From contig OZ220748.1 of the NCBI GenBank assembly GCA_965117035.1, positions 3,038,001 through 3,102,000 of the forward strand: a DNA stretch of 64,000 nucleotides, written 5' to 3'. How positions within the stretch are numbered: the first letter of the stretch is position 1; each line of letters starts with the position of its first letter. Below are positions 18,689 through 26,918 of this stretch, in pieces. The DNA is from CAZENU01 sp965117035 (GTDB lineage: Bacteria > Chloroflexota > Dehalococcoidia > Lucifugimonadales > CAZENU01). The translations under genes were made by a program, and so were the position numbers. The notes under the pieces were generated by a model. The model searched no databases, had not been told where the DNA came from, and was given only the letters and a program-made list of their open reading frames with translations.

Positions 18689-19129
18689 ATGGCGAAGATC
18701 AAGCACATCGCGATCGCGACGCAGGACCCGGACGAGACGGCGCGGTTCTACAGGGACGTCTTCGAGTTGCGGGAGGTGGGCCGGGTCGCGGGCGACAACG
18801 CGGAGGGCTACTACCTGAGCGACGGCAACGTGAATCTGGCGATCCTGCGGTTCAAGAACCCGGTGGTCGCCGGCAGCCAGGGCCCGGACTACAGCGGCAT
18901 CCACCACATCGGCTTCCAGGTCGACGACGCGGAGGCGGCGGACATCCGTCTCAGGGCGGCTGGCTCGCGGCCGATGAACGAGATCAACGACGCGCTGCGG
19001 CCGCCGATGGACGCCGCGCCTCACGGCCCCAACGTCGAGTCGAAGTACGACGGGCCGGACGGCGTGATGGTCGACATCTCGCAGCACGGCTGGGTCGGCA
19101 CCGGGGGCGACGAGGCAACCGCTCACTGA
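18689..19129 (+). CDS. VOC-family (glyoxalase/dioxygenase fold) protein
   Basis: This 146-residue vicinal-oxygen-chelate protein opens with MAKIKHIAIATQDPDETARFYRDVF. It has a mid motif GIHHIGFQVDD (second metal-binding His) and ends DGPDGVMVDISQHGW. The two beta-alpha-beta-beta-beta modules of a glyoxalase-like fold are evident. Substrates of this family range from methylglyoxal adducts to aromatic catechols, so no reaction is assigned. GGGCAAGGGG precedes the ATG and a good promoter lies upstream. Confidence 0.85.
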   Translation: MAKIKHIAIATQDPDETARFYRDVFELREVGRVAGDNAEGYYLSDGNVNLAILRFKNPVVAGSQGPDYSGIHHIGFQVDDAEAADIRLRAAGSRPMNEINDALRPPMDAAPHGPNVESKYDGPDGVMVDISQHGWVGTGGDEATAH

Positions 19130-19194
19130 GACCCTCGCCGGCATCGTCGGACGGAGGGGAAGGCCCGAGCAACGCCGGGGGTGATTGACCGCGC

Positions 19195-19698
19195 ATGGAC
19201 GTCTATGTGCTGAGACACGGTCTGGCCAACGCCAGGGACCGGCTCGCGTATTCCGACGACGACGAACGCCCGCTTACGGCCAGGGGTATCCGCAGGATGA
19301 AGCGCCAGGCGCGGGGCATGAACTCGATCGGGCTCTCTCTCGACGTCATAGTCACGAGCCCGCTCGTCCGCGCGGCCCAGACGGCGGAGATCGTCCATCG
19401 CAGGCTGGACAACCCCGGCGAGCTCGTGACCTCGGCGGCCCTGGCGCCTTCGGGGTACCCCAGGGCGCTGATCGACGAGATCGCGACAGACTACCCGTCG
19501 GCTGACAGCGTGATGCTGGTGGGCCACGAGCCCTACCTGAGCGCCCTCATCTCACTCCTCGTCACCGGGGATACCGTACCGGTAATCCGGCTCAAGAAGG
19601 GCGCCCTGTGCAAGCTGCGGGCGCCCAACCTGCGCTACGGCCGTTGCGGGTGGATCGAATGGTCGCTGAACCCCAGGCAGATGGTGAAGCTCGGGTGA
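19195..19698 (+). CDS. sixA: SixA-type phosphohistidine phosphatase
   Basis: This 167-residue histidine-phosphatase-superfamily enzyme has the catalytic RHG at residues 7-9 (MDVYVLRHGLA), DDDERPLTARGIRRM, VTSPLVRAAQTAEIV and VMLVGHEPYL with the second catalytic His. SixA removes phosphate from phosphohistidine on phosphorelay proteins. Its stop overlaps the ATG of the CHAD gene (TGATG), so the two are translationally coupled. Confidence 0.88.
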   Translation: MDVYVLRHGLANARDRLAYSDDDERPLTARGIRRMKRQARGMNSIGLSLDVIVTSPLVRAAQTAEIVHRRLDNPGELVTSAALAPSGYPRALIDEIATDYPSADSVMLVGHEPYLSALISLLVTGDTVPVIRLKKGALCKLRAPNLRYGRCGWIEWSLNPRQMVKLG

Positions 19699-20675
19699 TG
19701 CACGACGGTCAGCCGGTGGCCGACGACCCGCTGACGCAGCCGGTGAGCCGGCTGGCGAAGCGCACGGTCGAGCGCCGGCTCAGGCGGGTCGTCCGCCTCT
19801 TCCCGAAGGCCGCCAAGCATCCCGAGAGGGACGTAGCATACGTTCACGACCTCCGCGTCGCCATACGCAGGGCAACGGCGGCGCTCCAGATGTTCTCCGC
19901 CTGCCTGCCGCGTTCGCGAAATTCGGACATGAAGTCCCAACTCCGGCGAGTCCGCAGGGCCGCGGGACCGGCGCGGGACCTCGACGTCCTCGAAGAGAGA
20001 CTCTCTCGCCTGGCGGCCTCCGGAGGAGCTACCGTACAGCTTGGAGCGGCCCTGGACCAGGTGCGGAGGCGGCGCAAGAAGGCCGGGAAGAGGCTCCTCG
20101 ACGCGTACGAGCAGGCCCGGAAGCGCGGCTACAAGGGCCGCGTGCGCGACCTGACCGCGCGGGTCGCATGGCGGGGAGAGGGCCCGGAGCCGTTGCTCAT
20201 GGACTGGGCCGGCGTTGAGCTTCGCCCGTCGATAGAGCGGTTCGTCGCCCGCTCCTCCTCCGACCTGACCGACCCCAAGGCCCTGCACCGGATGAGAATC
20301 GCGGAGAAGCGAATGAGATACTCCCTGGAGCTACTCGGAGGCGCCGTCGGCGCCGCCGACCAGGTCGCCCCGACTCTCAGGGAGCTACAGGATCGACTCG
20401 GCCAGATCGGCGACCACGACACGGCGCGGGGCCTGCTGGTCCGATGGCGCGACGACTCCAGGGACGAAGGGCTGCGCGAGGTGTTCACCCACCTTGCCGC
20501 GTTCGAGAGGTGGCAGGGCAGCTACGTACACGACGAGTTCCTGAAGTGGTGGACGCCATCCCTCAGGCTCGAGCTCTGCTGGCAGCTCGAGGCGGTCCTG
20601 GGCGAGCTCGGCGACTCTCCATCGACGGAGGTCTCCCTGCAACGCGACTGGACGGCCCTACGTCCCCATATCTAG
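19698..20675 (+). CDS. CHAD-domain protein
   Basis: This 325-residue all-helical protein has two CHAD half-repeats with the conserved histidines: VHDLRVAIRRATAALQMF (about residue 50) and LHRMRIAEKRMRYSLELL (about residue 200). CHAD domains bind polyphosphate through a basic surface, and this one is strongly Arg/Lys-rich. Coupling to sixA suggests a shared role in phosphate or polyphosphate handling. The 3' end converges on glnS with a 24-base gap. Confidence 0.85.
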   Translation: MHDGQPVADDPLTQPVSRLAKRTVERRLRRVVRLFPKAAKHPERDVAYVHDLRVAIRRATAALQMFSACLPRSRNSDMKSQLRRVRRAAGPARDLDVLEERLSRLAASGGATVQLGAALDQVRRRRKKAGKRLLDAYEQARKRGYKGRVRDLTARVAWRGEGPEPLLMDWAGVELRPSIERFVARSSSDLTDPKALHRMRIAEKRMRYSLELLGGAVGAADQVAPTLRELQDRLGQIGDHDTARGLLVRWRDDSRDEGLREVFTHLAAFERWQGSYVHDEFLKWWTPSLRLELCWQLEAVLGELGDSPSTEVSLQRDWTALRPHI

Positions 20676-20699
20676 CAGGATTCCTCGGTCACCCGTCGT

Positions 20700-22421
20700 T
20701 CAGCGGCGCGACGCCTTCTCGATCCTGGCCCAGGAGTCGCGCAGCGCCACGGTGCGGTTGAAGACGAGCGCGCCGGGCCGCGAGTCGGGGTCGACGGCGA
20801 AGTAGCCCTGCCTCTCGAACTGGAACCGGTCTCCCGGCTGGGCGGCGGCCAGGCCCGGCTCGACTCTCGCCGAGCGCAGCACCTCCAGCGACGCCGGGTT
20901 GAGCTCGGCCAGCGGGTCGTCGGCATCGTCGGGGCGTTCGGCCAGGAACAGGTGGTCGTAGAGCCGAAGCTCGGCCGGCACGGAGTGGGCCGCCGACACC
21001 CAGTGGATCGTCCCGCGCACCTTCCGGCCGTCGGGCGCGTGGCCTCCGCGCGTCTCCGGGTCGTAGGTGCAGCGCAGCTCGACGACCTCGCCGGTGTCTT
21101 CGTCCTTGACGACGTCCGTGCAGGTGATCATGTAGCCGTAGCGGAGCCTCACCTCGCGGCCGGGGCCCAGCCGGTGGAACTTGCGCGGCGGGTCCTCGCG
21201 GAAGTCGTCGCGCTCGACGTACAGCTCCCGGGAGAACGGCAGCTTCCGCGTGCCCATCGCCGGGTCCTCCGGGTTGTTGACGGCGTCGAGCTCCTCGACC
21301 TGCCCCTCCGGGTAGTTCTCGATTACGACCTTGAGCGGCCGCAGCACGGCCAGGGCGCGTTGGGCGCGCCTGTTGAGGTCCTCGCGGACGCAGTGCTGGA
21401 GCATCGCGGCGTCGACGACGTTCTCCCGCTTGGCGATCCCGACCTGCTCGCAGAAGGCGCGGACCGACTCGGGGGTGTACCCCCGCCTGCGCATCCCAGA
21501 GATCGTGGGCATCCGGGGATCGTCCCAGCCGTCGACTATGCCCTGCTCGACCAGCCCCAGGAGCGTCCGCTTGCTCATGACGGTGTGGCTGAGGTTGCGG
21601 CGCGCGAACTCGATCTGCTGCGGGTGGAACAGCTCCAGCGAGTCGAGCAGCCAGTCGTACAGCGGGCGGTGGTCCTCGAACTCCATGGTGCAGATCGAGT
21701 GGGTGACGCGCTCGATCGAGTCCGACTGGCCCTGGGCGAAGTCGTAGGTCGGATATATGCACCATGCGTCGCCGGTGCGGTGGTGGGGGACGTTCAGGAT
21801 GCGGTAGATGACCGGGTCGCGGAGGTTCAGGTTGCCGGACGCCATGTCGATCTTCGCGCGGAGCACGCGAGCGCCGTCCTCGAACTCGCCGGCGCGCATT
21901 CGATCGAACAGGTCGAGGTTCTCCTCGACGGACCTGTCGCGGTACGGGCTGTTCGTGCCCGGCTCGGTCGGCGTGCCGCGGTACGCCCTGATCTGCTCCT
22001 GGCTCAGGTCGCAGACGTAGGCCCTACCGTCCCTGATGAGCTTGAGGGCGAACCCGTAGAGCTGCTCGAAGTAGTCGGAGCTGTAGTAGAGGTGCTCGCC
22101 CCAGTCCCAGCCGAGCCATCGGACGTCCTCGATGATCGCCTCGACGTACTCGGTCGACTCCTTGAGCGGGTTGGTGTCGTCGAACCGCAGGTGGCAGACG
22201 CCGCCGAGTTCGGCGGCGATGCCGAAGTTGAGGCAGATGGCCGACGCGTGGCCGACGTGGAGGTAGCCGTTGGGCTCCGGTGGGAACCGCGTCGCGACGC
22301 GGCCGCCATGCTTGCCCGCGGCCACGTCGTCCCGGACGATGGCGCGTACGAAGTCTGTAGGCTCTTCGGTGATGACCCTGCTCTCCGCGGTGGCAGTTGG
22401 AAGACGCGGGTATCGTCGCAC
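20700..22421 (-). CDS. glnS: Glutaminyl-tRNA synthetase
   Basis: This 573-residue class I synthetase charges tRNA-Gln. The HIGH-type motif is in FPPEPNGYLHVGHA, the KMSKS-type in VMSKRTLLGLV, and the GlnRS signature CHLRFDDTNPLKES lies between them. Two C-terminal beta-barrels for anticodon recognition follow (ELRCTYDPETRGG and onward). The GTG at 22421 starts 16 bases after the stop of the upstream HicB-like gene and gives a normal length; longer in-frame starts would overlap that gene. No strong ribosome site is visible, so the start is less certain than the identity. Confidence 0.93.
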   Translation of the reverse strand: MRRYPRLPTATAESRVITEEPTDFVRAIVRDDVAAGKHGGRVATRFPPEPNGYLHVGHASAICLNFGIAAELGGVCHLRFDDTNPLKESTEYVEAIIEDVRWLGWDWGEHLYYSSDYFEQLYGFALKLIRDGRAYVCDLSQEQIRAYRGTPTEPGTNSPYRDRSVEENLDLFDRMRAGEFEDGARVLRAKIDMASGNLNLRDPVIYRILNVPHHRTGDAWCIYPTYDFAQGQSDSIERVTHSICTMEFEDHRPLYDWLLDSLELFHPQQIEFARRNLSHTVMSKRTLLGLVEQGIVDGWDDPRMPTISGMRRRGYTPESVRAFCEQVGIAKRENVVDAAMLQHCVREDLNRRAQRALAVLRPLKVVIENYPEGQVEELDAVNNPEDPAMGTRKLPFSRELYVERDDFREDPPRKFHRLGPGREVRLRYGYMITCTDVVKDEDTGEVVELRCTYDPETRGGHAPDGRKVRGTIHWVSAAHSVPAELRLYDHLFLAERPDDADDPLAELNPASLEVLRSARVEPGLAAAQPGDRFQFERQGYFAVDPDSRPGALVFNRTVALRDSWARIEKASRR

Positions 22422-22437
22422 GCCGCTAACGCGGACT

Positions 22438-22677
22438 TCAAGGCTGGCGGGGCGCGCTACCCAGATCGCCGAAGGACGGCTCGACGGGTCGAACGCCATC
22501 CTCCTCGCAGGGGGCAAGATACTCGTCGATAGACGCGGCGAATTCACGCTTGAGCTCGGTCACGTCGCTGCCGTAGAAGTCGGCGACGGCGTATGCGCCG
22601 CTGTTCGCGACGTAGCCGTGCAGGCTGTTCGCCGAGTCGTCGTATTCGATCGCGGCTACGTAGCCCTTGTACTCCAT
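22438..22677 (-). CDS. HicB-family-like protein upstream of glnS
   Basis: This 79-residue protein resembles the longer HicB family: MEYKGYVAAIEYDDSANSLH, then GYVANSGAYAVADFYGSDVTELKREFAASIDEYLAPCEEDG. The pattern of partial RNase H-like strands followed by an acidic helix is typical. No HicA toxin is adjacent; its upstream neighbour is a zinc-ribbon peptide, 2 bases away. It lies directly before glnS and may be co-transcribed with it. This is the second orphan HicB-like gene in the window. Confidence 0.65.
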   Translation of the reverse strand: MEYKGYVAAIEYDDSANSLHGYVANSGAYAVADFYGSDVTELKREFAASIDEYLAPCEEDGVRPVEPSFGDLGSAPRQP

Positions 22678-22679
22678 CG

Positions 22680-22832
22680 TTACGGGTCGCTGCAGTCGCG
22701 GGTGTAGCCGCAGTGGACGCAGCGGAGCTTGCAGTGGGCGGCGAGCATCTCGGCGCCGCAGATGTCGCAGAGGACGGGCCCGGCTGAACCCCTGGGCCTG
22801 CGCGGCTTCGTCTGTCGCGTGGAAGCGTTCAC
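22680..22832 (-). CDS. Zinc-ribbon mini-protein
   Basis: This 50-residue basic peptide has the cysteine pattern CDICGAEM...CKLRCVHCGYTRDC, a zinc ribbon. The GTG at 22832 is preferred because GGGGAGG lies 8 bases upstream; an in-frame ATG at 22853 would add 7 residues. It is 2 bases from the next gene, so it belongs to the same small operon (zinc ribbon, HicB-like, glnS). It may bind nucleic acid or a protein partner; function unknown. Confidence 0.55.
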   Translation of the reverse strand: MNASTRQTKPRRPRGSAGPVLCDICGAEMLAAHCKLRCVHCGYTRDCSDP

Positions 22833-22866
22833 CGGAGTCACCTCCCCTACCATCCTACCAGCACGG

Positions 22867-22896
22867 CGTGACCTACGGGGCGCCCCGTAGGTCACG
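22867..22896. repeat. Perfect 30-bp palindrome
   Basis: The half-site CGTGACCTACGGGGC is followed immediately by its exact reverse complement, giving a 15+15 palindrome centred at 22881/22882. It lies in the 165-base gap between the Gfo/Idh/MocA gene and the zinc-ribbon gene, 35 bases upstream of the latter's GTG. It could be an operator, or a hairpin in RNA read from either strand. Confidence 0.8.
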
Positions 22897-22953
22897 TCGC
22901 TCGAGGCCGCTGCCGGGGCGCCTCTGCCTCAGGGCGGCGCGACCCGTTCCTAG

Positions 22954-22974
22954 GTCCTTCGCTCCGCTCAGGAC
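22954..22974. repeat. Dispersed hairpin of the CCTTCG/CTCAGGA type
   Basis: The element starts GTCCTTCGCTCC and ends GCTCAGGAC, with GTCCT pairing with AGGAC. This matches a hairpin motif commonly scattered in intergenic regions of many bacteria, as I recall it. It lies just beyond the stop of the Gfo/Idh/MocA gene. Confidence 0.5.
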
Positions 22975-22997
22975 GACAGTTCGCTCGCGTGCCCGGT

Positions 22998-24014
22998 CTA
23001 GAAGTCGTTGCGGACTTTGGCCGGCTGGCCGGTGCGCATCGACTCCCAGCAGGCGAGGCCGGTCGCGACGACCCGGGCGCCCTCGCGGACGCCGACCCAT
23101 GGAGTGGCGCCGTTAACGACGCAGTCGACCATGTGATTCATCATGACGATCATCTCGGTGCCGTGGCCGCGCTGCGTCTCCGGGAAGGTGATCTCGTACT
23201 CGCGGGCGGGCACGATTCCCTCCGGGTCGAGCCGCACCCTGCCGTCGACGATGCTGCCCCTTGTGCCATAGATGTTGAGGCCGTTCATGAGCAGCGTCGG
23301 GGGGTGCACGACGCCGCAGAGCGCCGCCACCCGGCCGATCCTGCCGCTCCTGAAGCGCAGGTTGATGAGGAAGTTGTCCTCCTGCGGGTAGTCGACCGCG
23401 ACGCCGCCGCGCTGGCCGTAGCAGTGCACCTCGTCGACATCGCCGAAGAACCAGCGCAGGGCATCGATCGGGTGGCAGGCGCCGCCGAGCAGCAGGTCCT
23501 GGGGCATCTGCGTGCGCCACGGCGTGCGCGCGTAGACCGGGCGCAGGTCGTGCATGTAGGTGGCCTCGCCCACGAGCAGGTCGCCGATGACGCCGGTGTC
23601 GCACAGCCGCTTGGACTCCATGTGCTTGGCGTCGCCGCGCATCGTCTGGGTGACGAGCAGCACCAGGCCGGTGCGGTCGACGGCCTCGACGAGGCTCTCC
23701 GCCTCCCCGATCGAGTAGACCATCGACTTGGTGACCATGACGTGCTTGCCGGCGTCCAGCGCGGCCAGCACCTGCTCGGCGTGCAGCGGGCCGGGCGAGT
23801 AGACGCCGACGACGTCTATGTCGTCGCCGCTGACGAGCTCGCGGAAGTCGGTGGTCGTCCGCGAGACGCCGTACTCGGCTGCTGCGGCCGCCATCTTGCC
23901 CTCGTCGACGTCGCAGATGGCGGTGACGCGCATCGGGACGTCGTCGTGCTCGGGGGAGTTCACCTGCATGAGCGTGCTGCCGTGTCCGACGCCAATCAGT
24001 CCGAGTCTCAGCAT
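22998..24014 (-). CDS. Gfo/Idh/MocA-family oxidoreductase
   Basis: This 338-residue NAD(P)-dependent oxidoreductase opens with MLRLGLIGVGHGSTLMQ (dinucleotide-binding loop). It continues with VTAICDVDEGKMAAAAAEYGV and the family motif GKHVMVTKSMVYSIGEAE, in which the usual EKP is replaced by TKS. The C-terminal domain carries GGACHPIDALRWFFGDVDEV with a likely catalytic His. The family acts on sugars and related polyols; the replaced EKP motif may mean altered catalysis. AGGAG precedes the ATG. The GNAT gene upstream overlaps it by 7 bases. Confidence 0.85.
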   Translation of the reverse strand: MLRLGLIGVGHGSTLMQVNSPEHDDVPMRVTAICDVDEGKMAAAAAEYGVSRTTTDFRELVSGDDIDVVGVYSPGPLHAEQVLAALDAGKHVMVTKSMVYSIGEAESLVEAVDRTGLVLLVTQTMRGDAKHMESKRLCDTGVIGDLLVGEATYMHDLRPVYARTPWRTQMPQDLLLGGACHPIDALRWFFGDVDEVHCYGQRGGVAVDYPQEDNFLINLRFRSGRIGRVAALCGVVHPPTLLMNGLNIYGTRGSIVDGRVRLDPEGIVPAREYEITFPETQRGHGTEMIVMMNHMVDCVVNGATPWVGVREGARVVATGLACWESMRTGQPAKVRNDF

Positions 24015-24598
24015 TGTGTCGTCTCCTGTCGTTCGGGCTCCGCGGCCAAGCCGAGTTTTTCGTATACCGCGTCCCATCGCCTAAGATGGCTCCCGTGGGT
24101 CGTCTCCGGCCGGAAGCCAAGGTCGAGATAGGTCTTGACCGCGGGCAGTCTCCAGTCGTCCGTGTTGAGATATATCTCCGCGTACCCCTTCTGACGCGCG
24201 AAGTGTAACACCGCCAGGCAGACCTGGCGGCCCAGTCCCCTGCCCTGGTGCTCCGGCGAGACCGAGAGCCAGCCCAGCTCGGCGCGGCGCTCCGTGGAGG
24301 TCGGCGGTATCGTGCAGCAGGTGGCCGCGGACCGGCCGTCGAACGTGACGATGAATGTGCCCTCCGGTATCGCGCGACGCTCGCCCGACAGCCATTCGCC
24401 CGCCCTGCCGGCGTCCCAGTCGCCGAGCTGGCCGGTGGCGCCGAGGGCCTCGATCCAGGCGTCGACCCCGGCCTCGCGGAGGGTCGTGATGCCGTAGCCG
24501 GGCGGGAGCGCGACAGGCGGCAGCGAGTCGAAGGCGTCGAGCGTCATCCTGAGCTGCGGGAGCGCGGGCTCGCCGGCGTTCATGATGCGGGGCGCCAT
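24008..24598 (-). CDS. GNAT-family N-acetyltransferase
   Basis: This 196-residue protein has the acetyl-CoA-binding motif A: LGWLSVSPEHQGRGLGRQVCLAVL, followed by IYLNTDDWRLPAVKTYLDLGFRPE (motif B). The substrate is unknown. The ATG at 24598 lies 16 bases after the stop of the phytanoyl-CoA dioxygenase gene and the 3' end overlaps the Gfo/Idh/MocA start, so the three genes form one operon. A second ATG at 24583 is possible. Confidence 0.85.
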   Translation of the reverse strand: MAPRIMNAGEPALPQLRMTLDAFDSLPPVALPPGYGITTLREAGVDAWIEALGATGQLGDWDAGRAGEWLSGERRAIPEGTFIVTFDGRSAATCCTIPPTSTERRAELGWLSVSPEHQGRGLGRQVCLAVLHFARQKGYAEIYLNTDDWRLPAVKTYLDLGFRPETTHGSHLRRWDAVYEKLGLAAEPERQETTQC

Positions 24599-24614
24599 CG
24601 CGGTCGGCTCCTCG

Positions 24615-25376
24615 CTACGCGCTCGGCGGCTCCACCACGAGCTCGTCGTTGAGGTGGTACCTGTCCTCGCCACGTACGAGGAGCAGGCCGGTGATGTACT
24701 CGGCGGGCTCCGTCTTCACGTCGAACTTCACCTCCGGGGTCGTGAAGCGCAGGGAGAATCCGAGCCGCGGCACGTCGCTGTGGTTCGCGTTCGAGCCGTG
24801 GAGGGTCGCCTCGCTGAAGAAGACGACGTCGCCGGGGTCCATGACCATGTCGACGGCCTTCGACTCGTCGATCTGGTCGGCCGCCATCGCGCGCGAGAAG
24901 GCGCTGTCCCTGTCGTCGATCTGCGTGTACTCGTCGTCGAGCCACCGCTTGTGCGAGCCTGGGATGAGCCGCAGGCAGCCGTTCTCCGGGAAGGTCGGCC
25001 CGATCGCGATCCAGGCGGTCAGGTTGATGCGCGGCTCCATGGGCCAGTACGTGCCGTCCTGGTGCCAGGGGATGTACCTGGGGTTGTGGGGCTCCTTGTA
25101 CCAGAACACGGTCGCCCACAGGACGATGTCGGGCCCGAGGGCCATCTCGACGTGGTCGAGCACCTTCTCGTTGACGGAGAGGTCGTGGGCCCACCGGTGC
25201 TTCGTGTTGAAGCCGTACGGAGGCCCGGGGTTGGGCCCCGGGGACTCCTCGGACTGGCCGATGGCCTCGTAGTAGGCCCGCCTCGCGGCCGCGGCCTCGT
25301 CGGCGCCCAGCAGCGGCACCGGGCCGGTGTAGCCCTCCTCTTCGAGTTGGTCCAGGGAGAATGTTCCGCGCGTCAT
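24615..25376 (-). CDS. Phytanoyl-CoA dioxygenase (PhyH) family protein
   Basis: This 253-residue Fe(II)/2-oxoglutarate dioxygenase has the facial-triad ligands in WHQDGTYW (His-x-Asp) and in LHGSNANHS (distal His). An Arg for 2-oxoglutarate is in RLGFSLRFT. The family hydroxylates diverse substrates, from phytanoyl-CoA to alkaloids and phosphonates, so the substrate is open. AAGGAGAA precedes the ATG and an extended -10 lies upstream, making it the first gene of the PhyH-GNAT-Gfo operon. Confidence 0.9.
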   Translation of the reverse strand: MTRGTFSLDQLEEEGYTGPVPLLGADEAAAARRAYYEAIGQSEESPGPNPGPPYGFNTKHRWAHDLSVNEKVLDHVEMALGPDIVLWATVFWYKEPHNPRYIPWHQDGTYWPMEPRINLTAWIAIGPTFPENGCLRLIPGSHKRWLDDEYTQIDDRDSAFSRAMAADQIDESKAVDMVMDPGDVVFFSEATLHGSNANHSDVPRLGFSLRFTTPEVKFDVKTEPAEYITGLLLVRGEDRYHLNDELVVEPPSA

Positions 25377-25409
25377 TCCGTCTTCTCCTTGCGATCAGTG
25401 AGTGGGATA

Positions 25410-25418
25410 ACTATATCA
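25410..25418 (-). promoter_or_regulatory. Extended -10 promoter of the PhyH operon
   Basis: On the - strand this reads TGATATAGT, an extended -10 with TATAGT, 33 bases before the PhyH ATG. No -35 is recognisable. It overlaps the terminal stop codon of the upstream PD40 pseudogene. Confidence 0.45.
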
Positions 25419-26330
25419 GCACTGAGCCGCGCCTGGCCCCAATGTTGAGAACGCCGCATAGCAGGGACACCTGTTGAACGGTGGAGTACTCTGGAGACCA
25501 CCGCGCTTGGGGCATTCGTAGGTCCATGACCCGACGCGCATCCGACCATCGAACCGAACGGCATAGACGGCAGGATCTGATTCGCCGCCACCAAATGTCG
25601 GTCGGTTAAACTCGAACGCGAGGCGTTCGCCGTCCGGGGACCAGGTAGAGAGAGTAGGAGCCTGCCCGATCCTGCTCAGCTCCGACACGGCTAGGCGCAC
25701 CGTGTACAAGATGAGCCGATCGTACGGGTATTCTCGCGGGTGTTCGTCACCGTGAACGCCAGACGCTCACCGTCAGGCGACCACACCGGAGGATGCAGAT
25801 CCACTCCTGCGATGCTGGGAACGACCTTCACGTCCGTTCCGTCCGGGGCCATCGTGAATGTCCGGGTCTCCGATGGTCCATAGTGGCTACTCCTCGAATT
25901 GAGGTCACTCTCAGAGTCGTAGTTCGCGATGAAGGCGATTCGGGTTTCGTCGGGGGACCAGGCCGGAAAGTCCTCGAAACCTCCACTTCTAGTCAGCCGC
26001 TGTCGGTCCCGAGCCGTCCGGGTTCATCACCGCGATCCCATACTCGCCGCGGACTCCGTAGAATCTGTACTCGCAGGTGGCGTACACGATTCGAGAGCCG
26101 CCTGGCGATACATCGGCGTGATGTCCGTACCGGATGAGCCTCCGGTCAGCGTCGTGGGGATTCGGATTCAAGTCGGCGATCTCGCACCCACGTGCCTTCC
26201 GTGTCGAACTCCCGAATCTCATCACCGACGTCGAGGATCAATGTGGAAGTGTCGTTCGCCCAGCGCCGCACGGATGGGCGAACGGCGCAGGCGTGGCGGT
26301 AAGCATGCTGGTATGCGGTGGCGCCGGCGT
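25416..26330 (-). pseudogene. Frameshifted PD40/TolB-like beta-propeller pseudogene
   Basis: Read on the - strand, propeller-type sequence continues through all three frames. NDTSTLILDVGDEIREFDTEGTW (near 26245-26190) shifts to IADLNPNPHDADRRLIRYGH...SPGGSRIVYATCEY...VMNPDGSG (26225-25990). It then shifts to RLTRSGGFEDFPAWSPDETRIAFIANY and VWSPDGERLAFTVTN (25995-25740), and finally to STWSPDGERLAFEF to the stop at 25416. At least three frameshifts break one PD40 protein. It is related in type to the intact lipoprotein at 14594-15604. Neighbouring genes are intact, so decay is likelier than sequencing error. Confidence 0.7.
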
Positions 26331-26918
26331 AGGCGTGGCCACATCCGCTACGTTGATAGTCCCGCAGGTCCTGCAGTCGATTGGGCTTTGAGATAGCCTA
26401 CGAAATGCCGGGACCCAGTGAATACCTTCGTGGAGCGAGGGCGGCACTTGGACTTCATCCGCCCCTCCCGCAGAACACGCCTAGGCGCTCCAGGATACTG
26501 GTAGAGGCGATCCAGCCGGCGCCGCAAGGACCTGCTCATTCGTATACCGCGATATGCCAATCGCCAATGATCCAGACCCCACGTTGAAGCCGTAAGGGTG
26601 AACCAACTGGAACGGATGATCCGATAGCCAGTCCAGTCGTCGCTCGAAGAACCTCGACCGCCGCTATCCGGGCGTAGGGCTTCAGTACCCTTCTCGCGCG
26701 GCAGCCGTGTCGGTCTGCCCATGGGCGGAGGCCAGAACGATCCGCGACCGCATAGCCTAGGCCTGAGACGTCTTTCGGCCTGCGGCTCCACTGTTCCGTC
26801 GTCTGGCGGTTGTCGGCTGGAGGATCAGTGGCGGAACTGGCCGACACATACATATGCTCCCTCTTCACCGGAGTTCCGGGCTTGAGGAAAAGGGGTACCG
26901 TGCCGAGGGGCTACGCCG
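26331..26918. other. Gene-free sequence, probably decayed
   Basis: No coherent gene is visible. The - strand contains fragments of protein-like sequence such as VLRATTGLAIGSS and VWIIGDWHIAVYE that switch frame and meet stops, suggesting continuation of the degraded region upstream of the PD40 pseudogene. The sequence is richer in A/T than the flanking operons. Confidence 0.4.
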
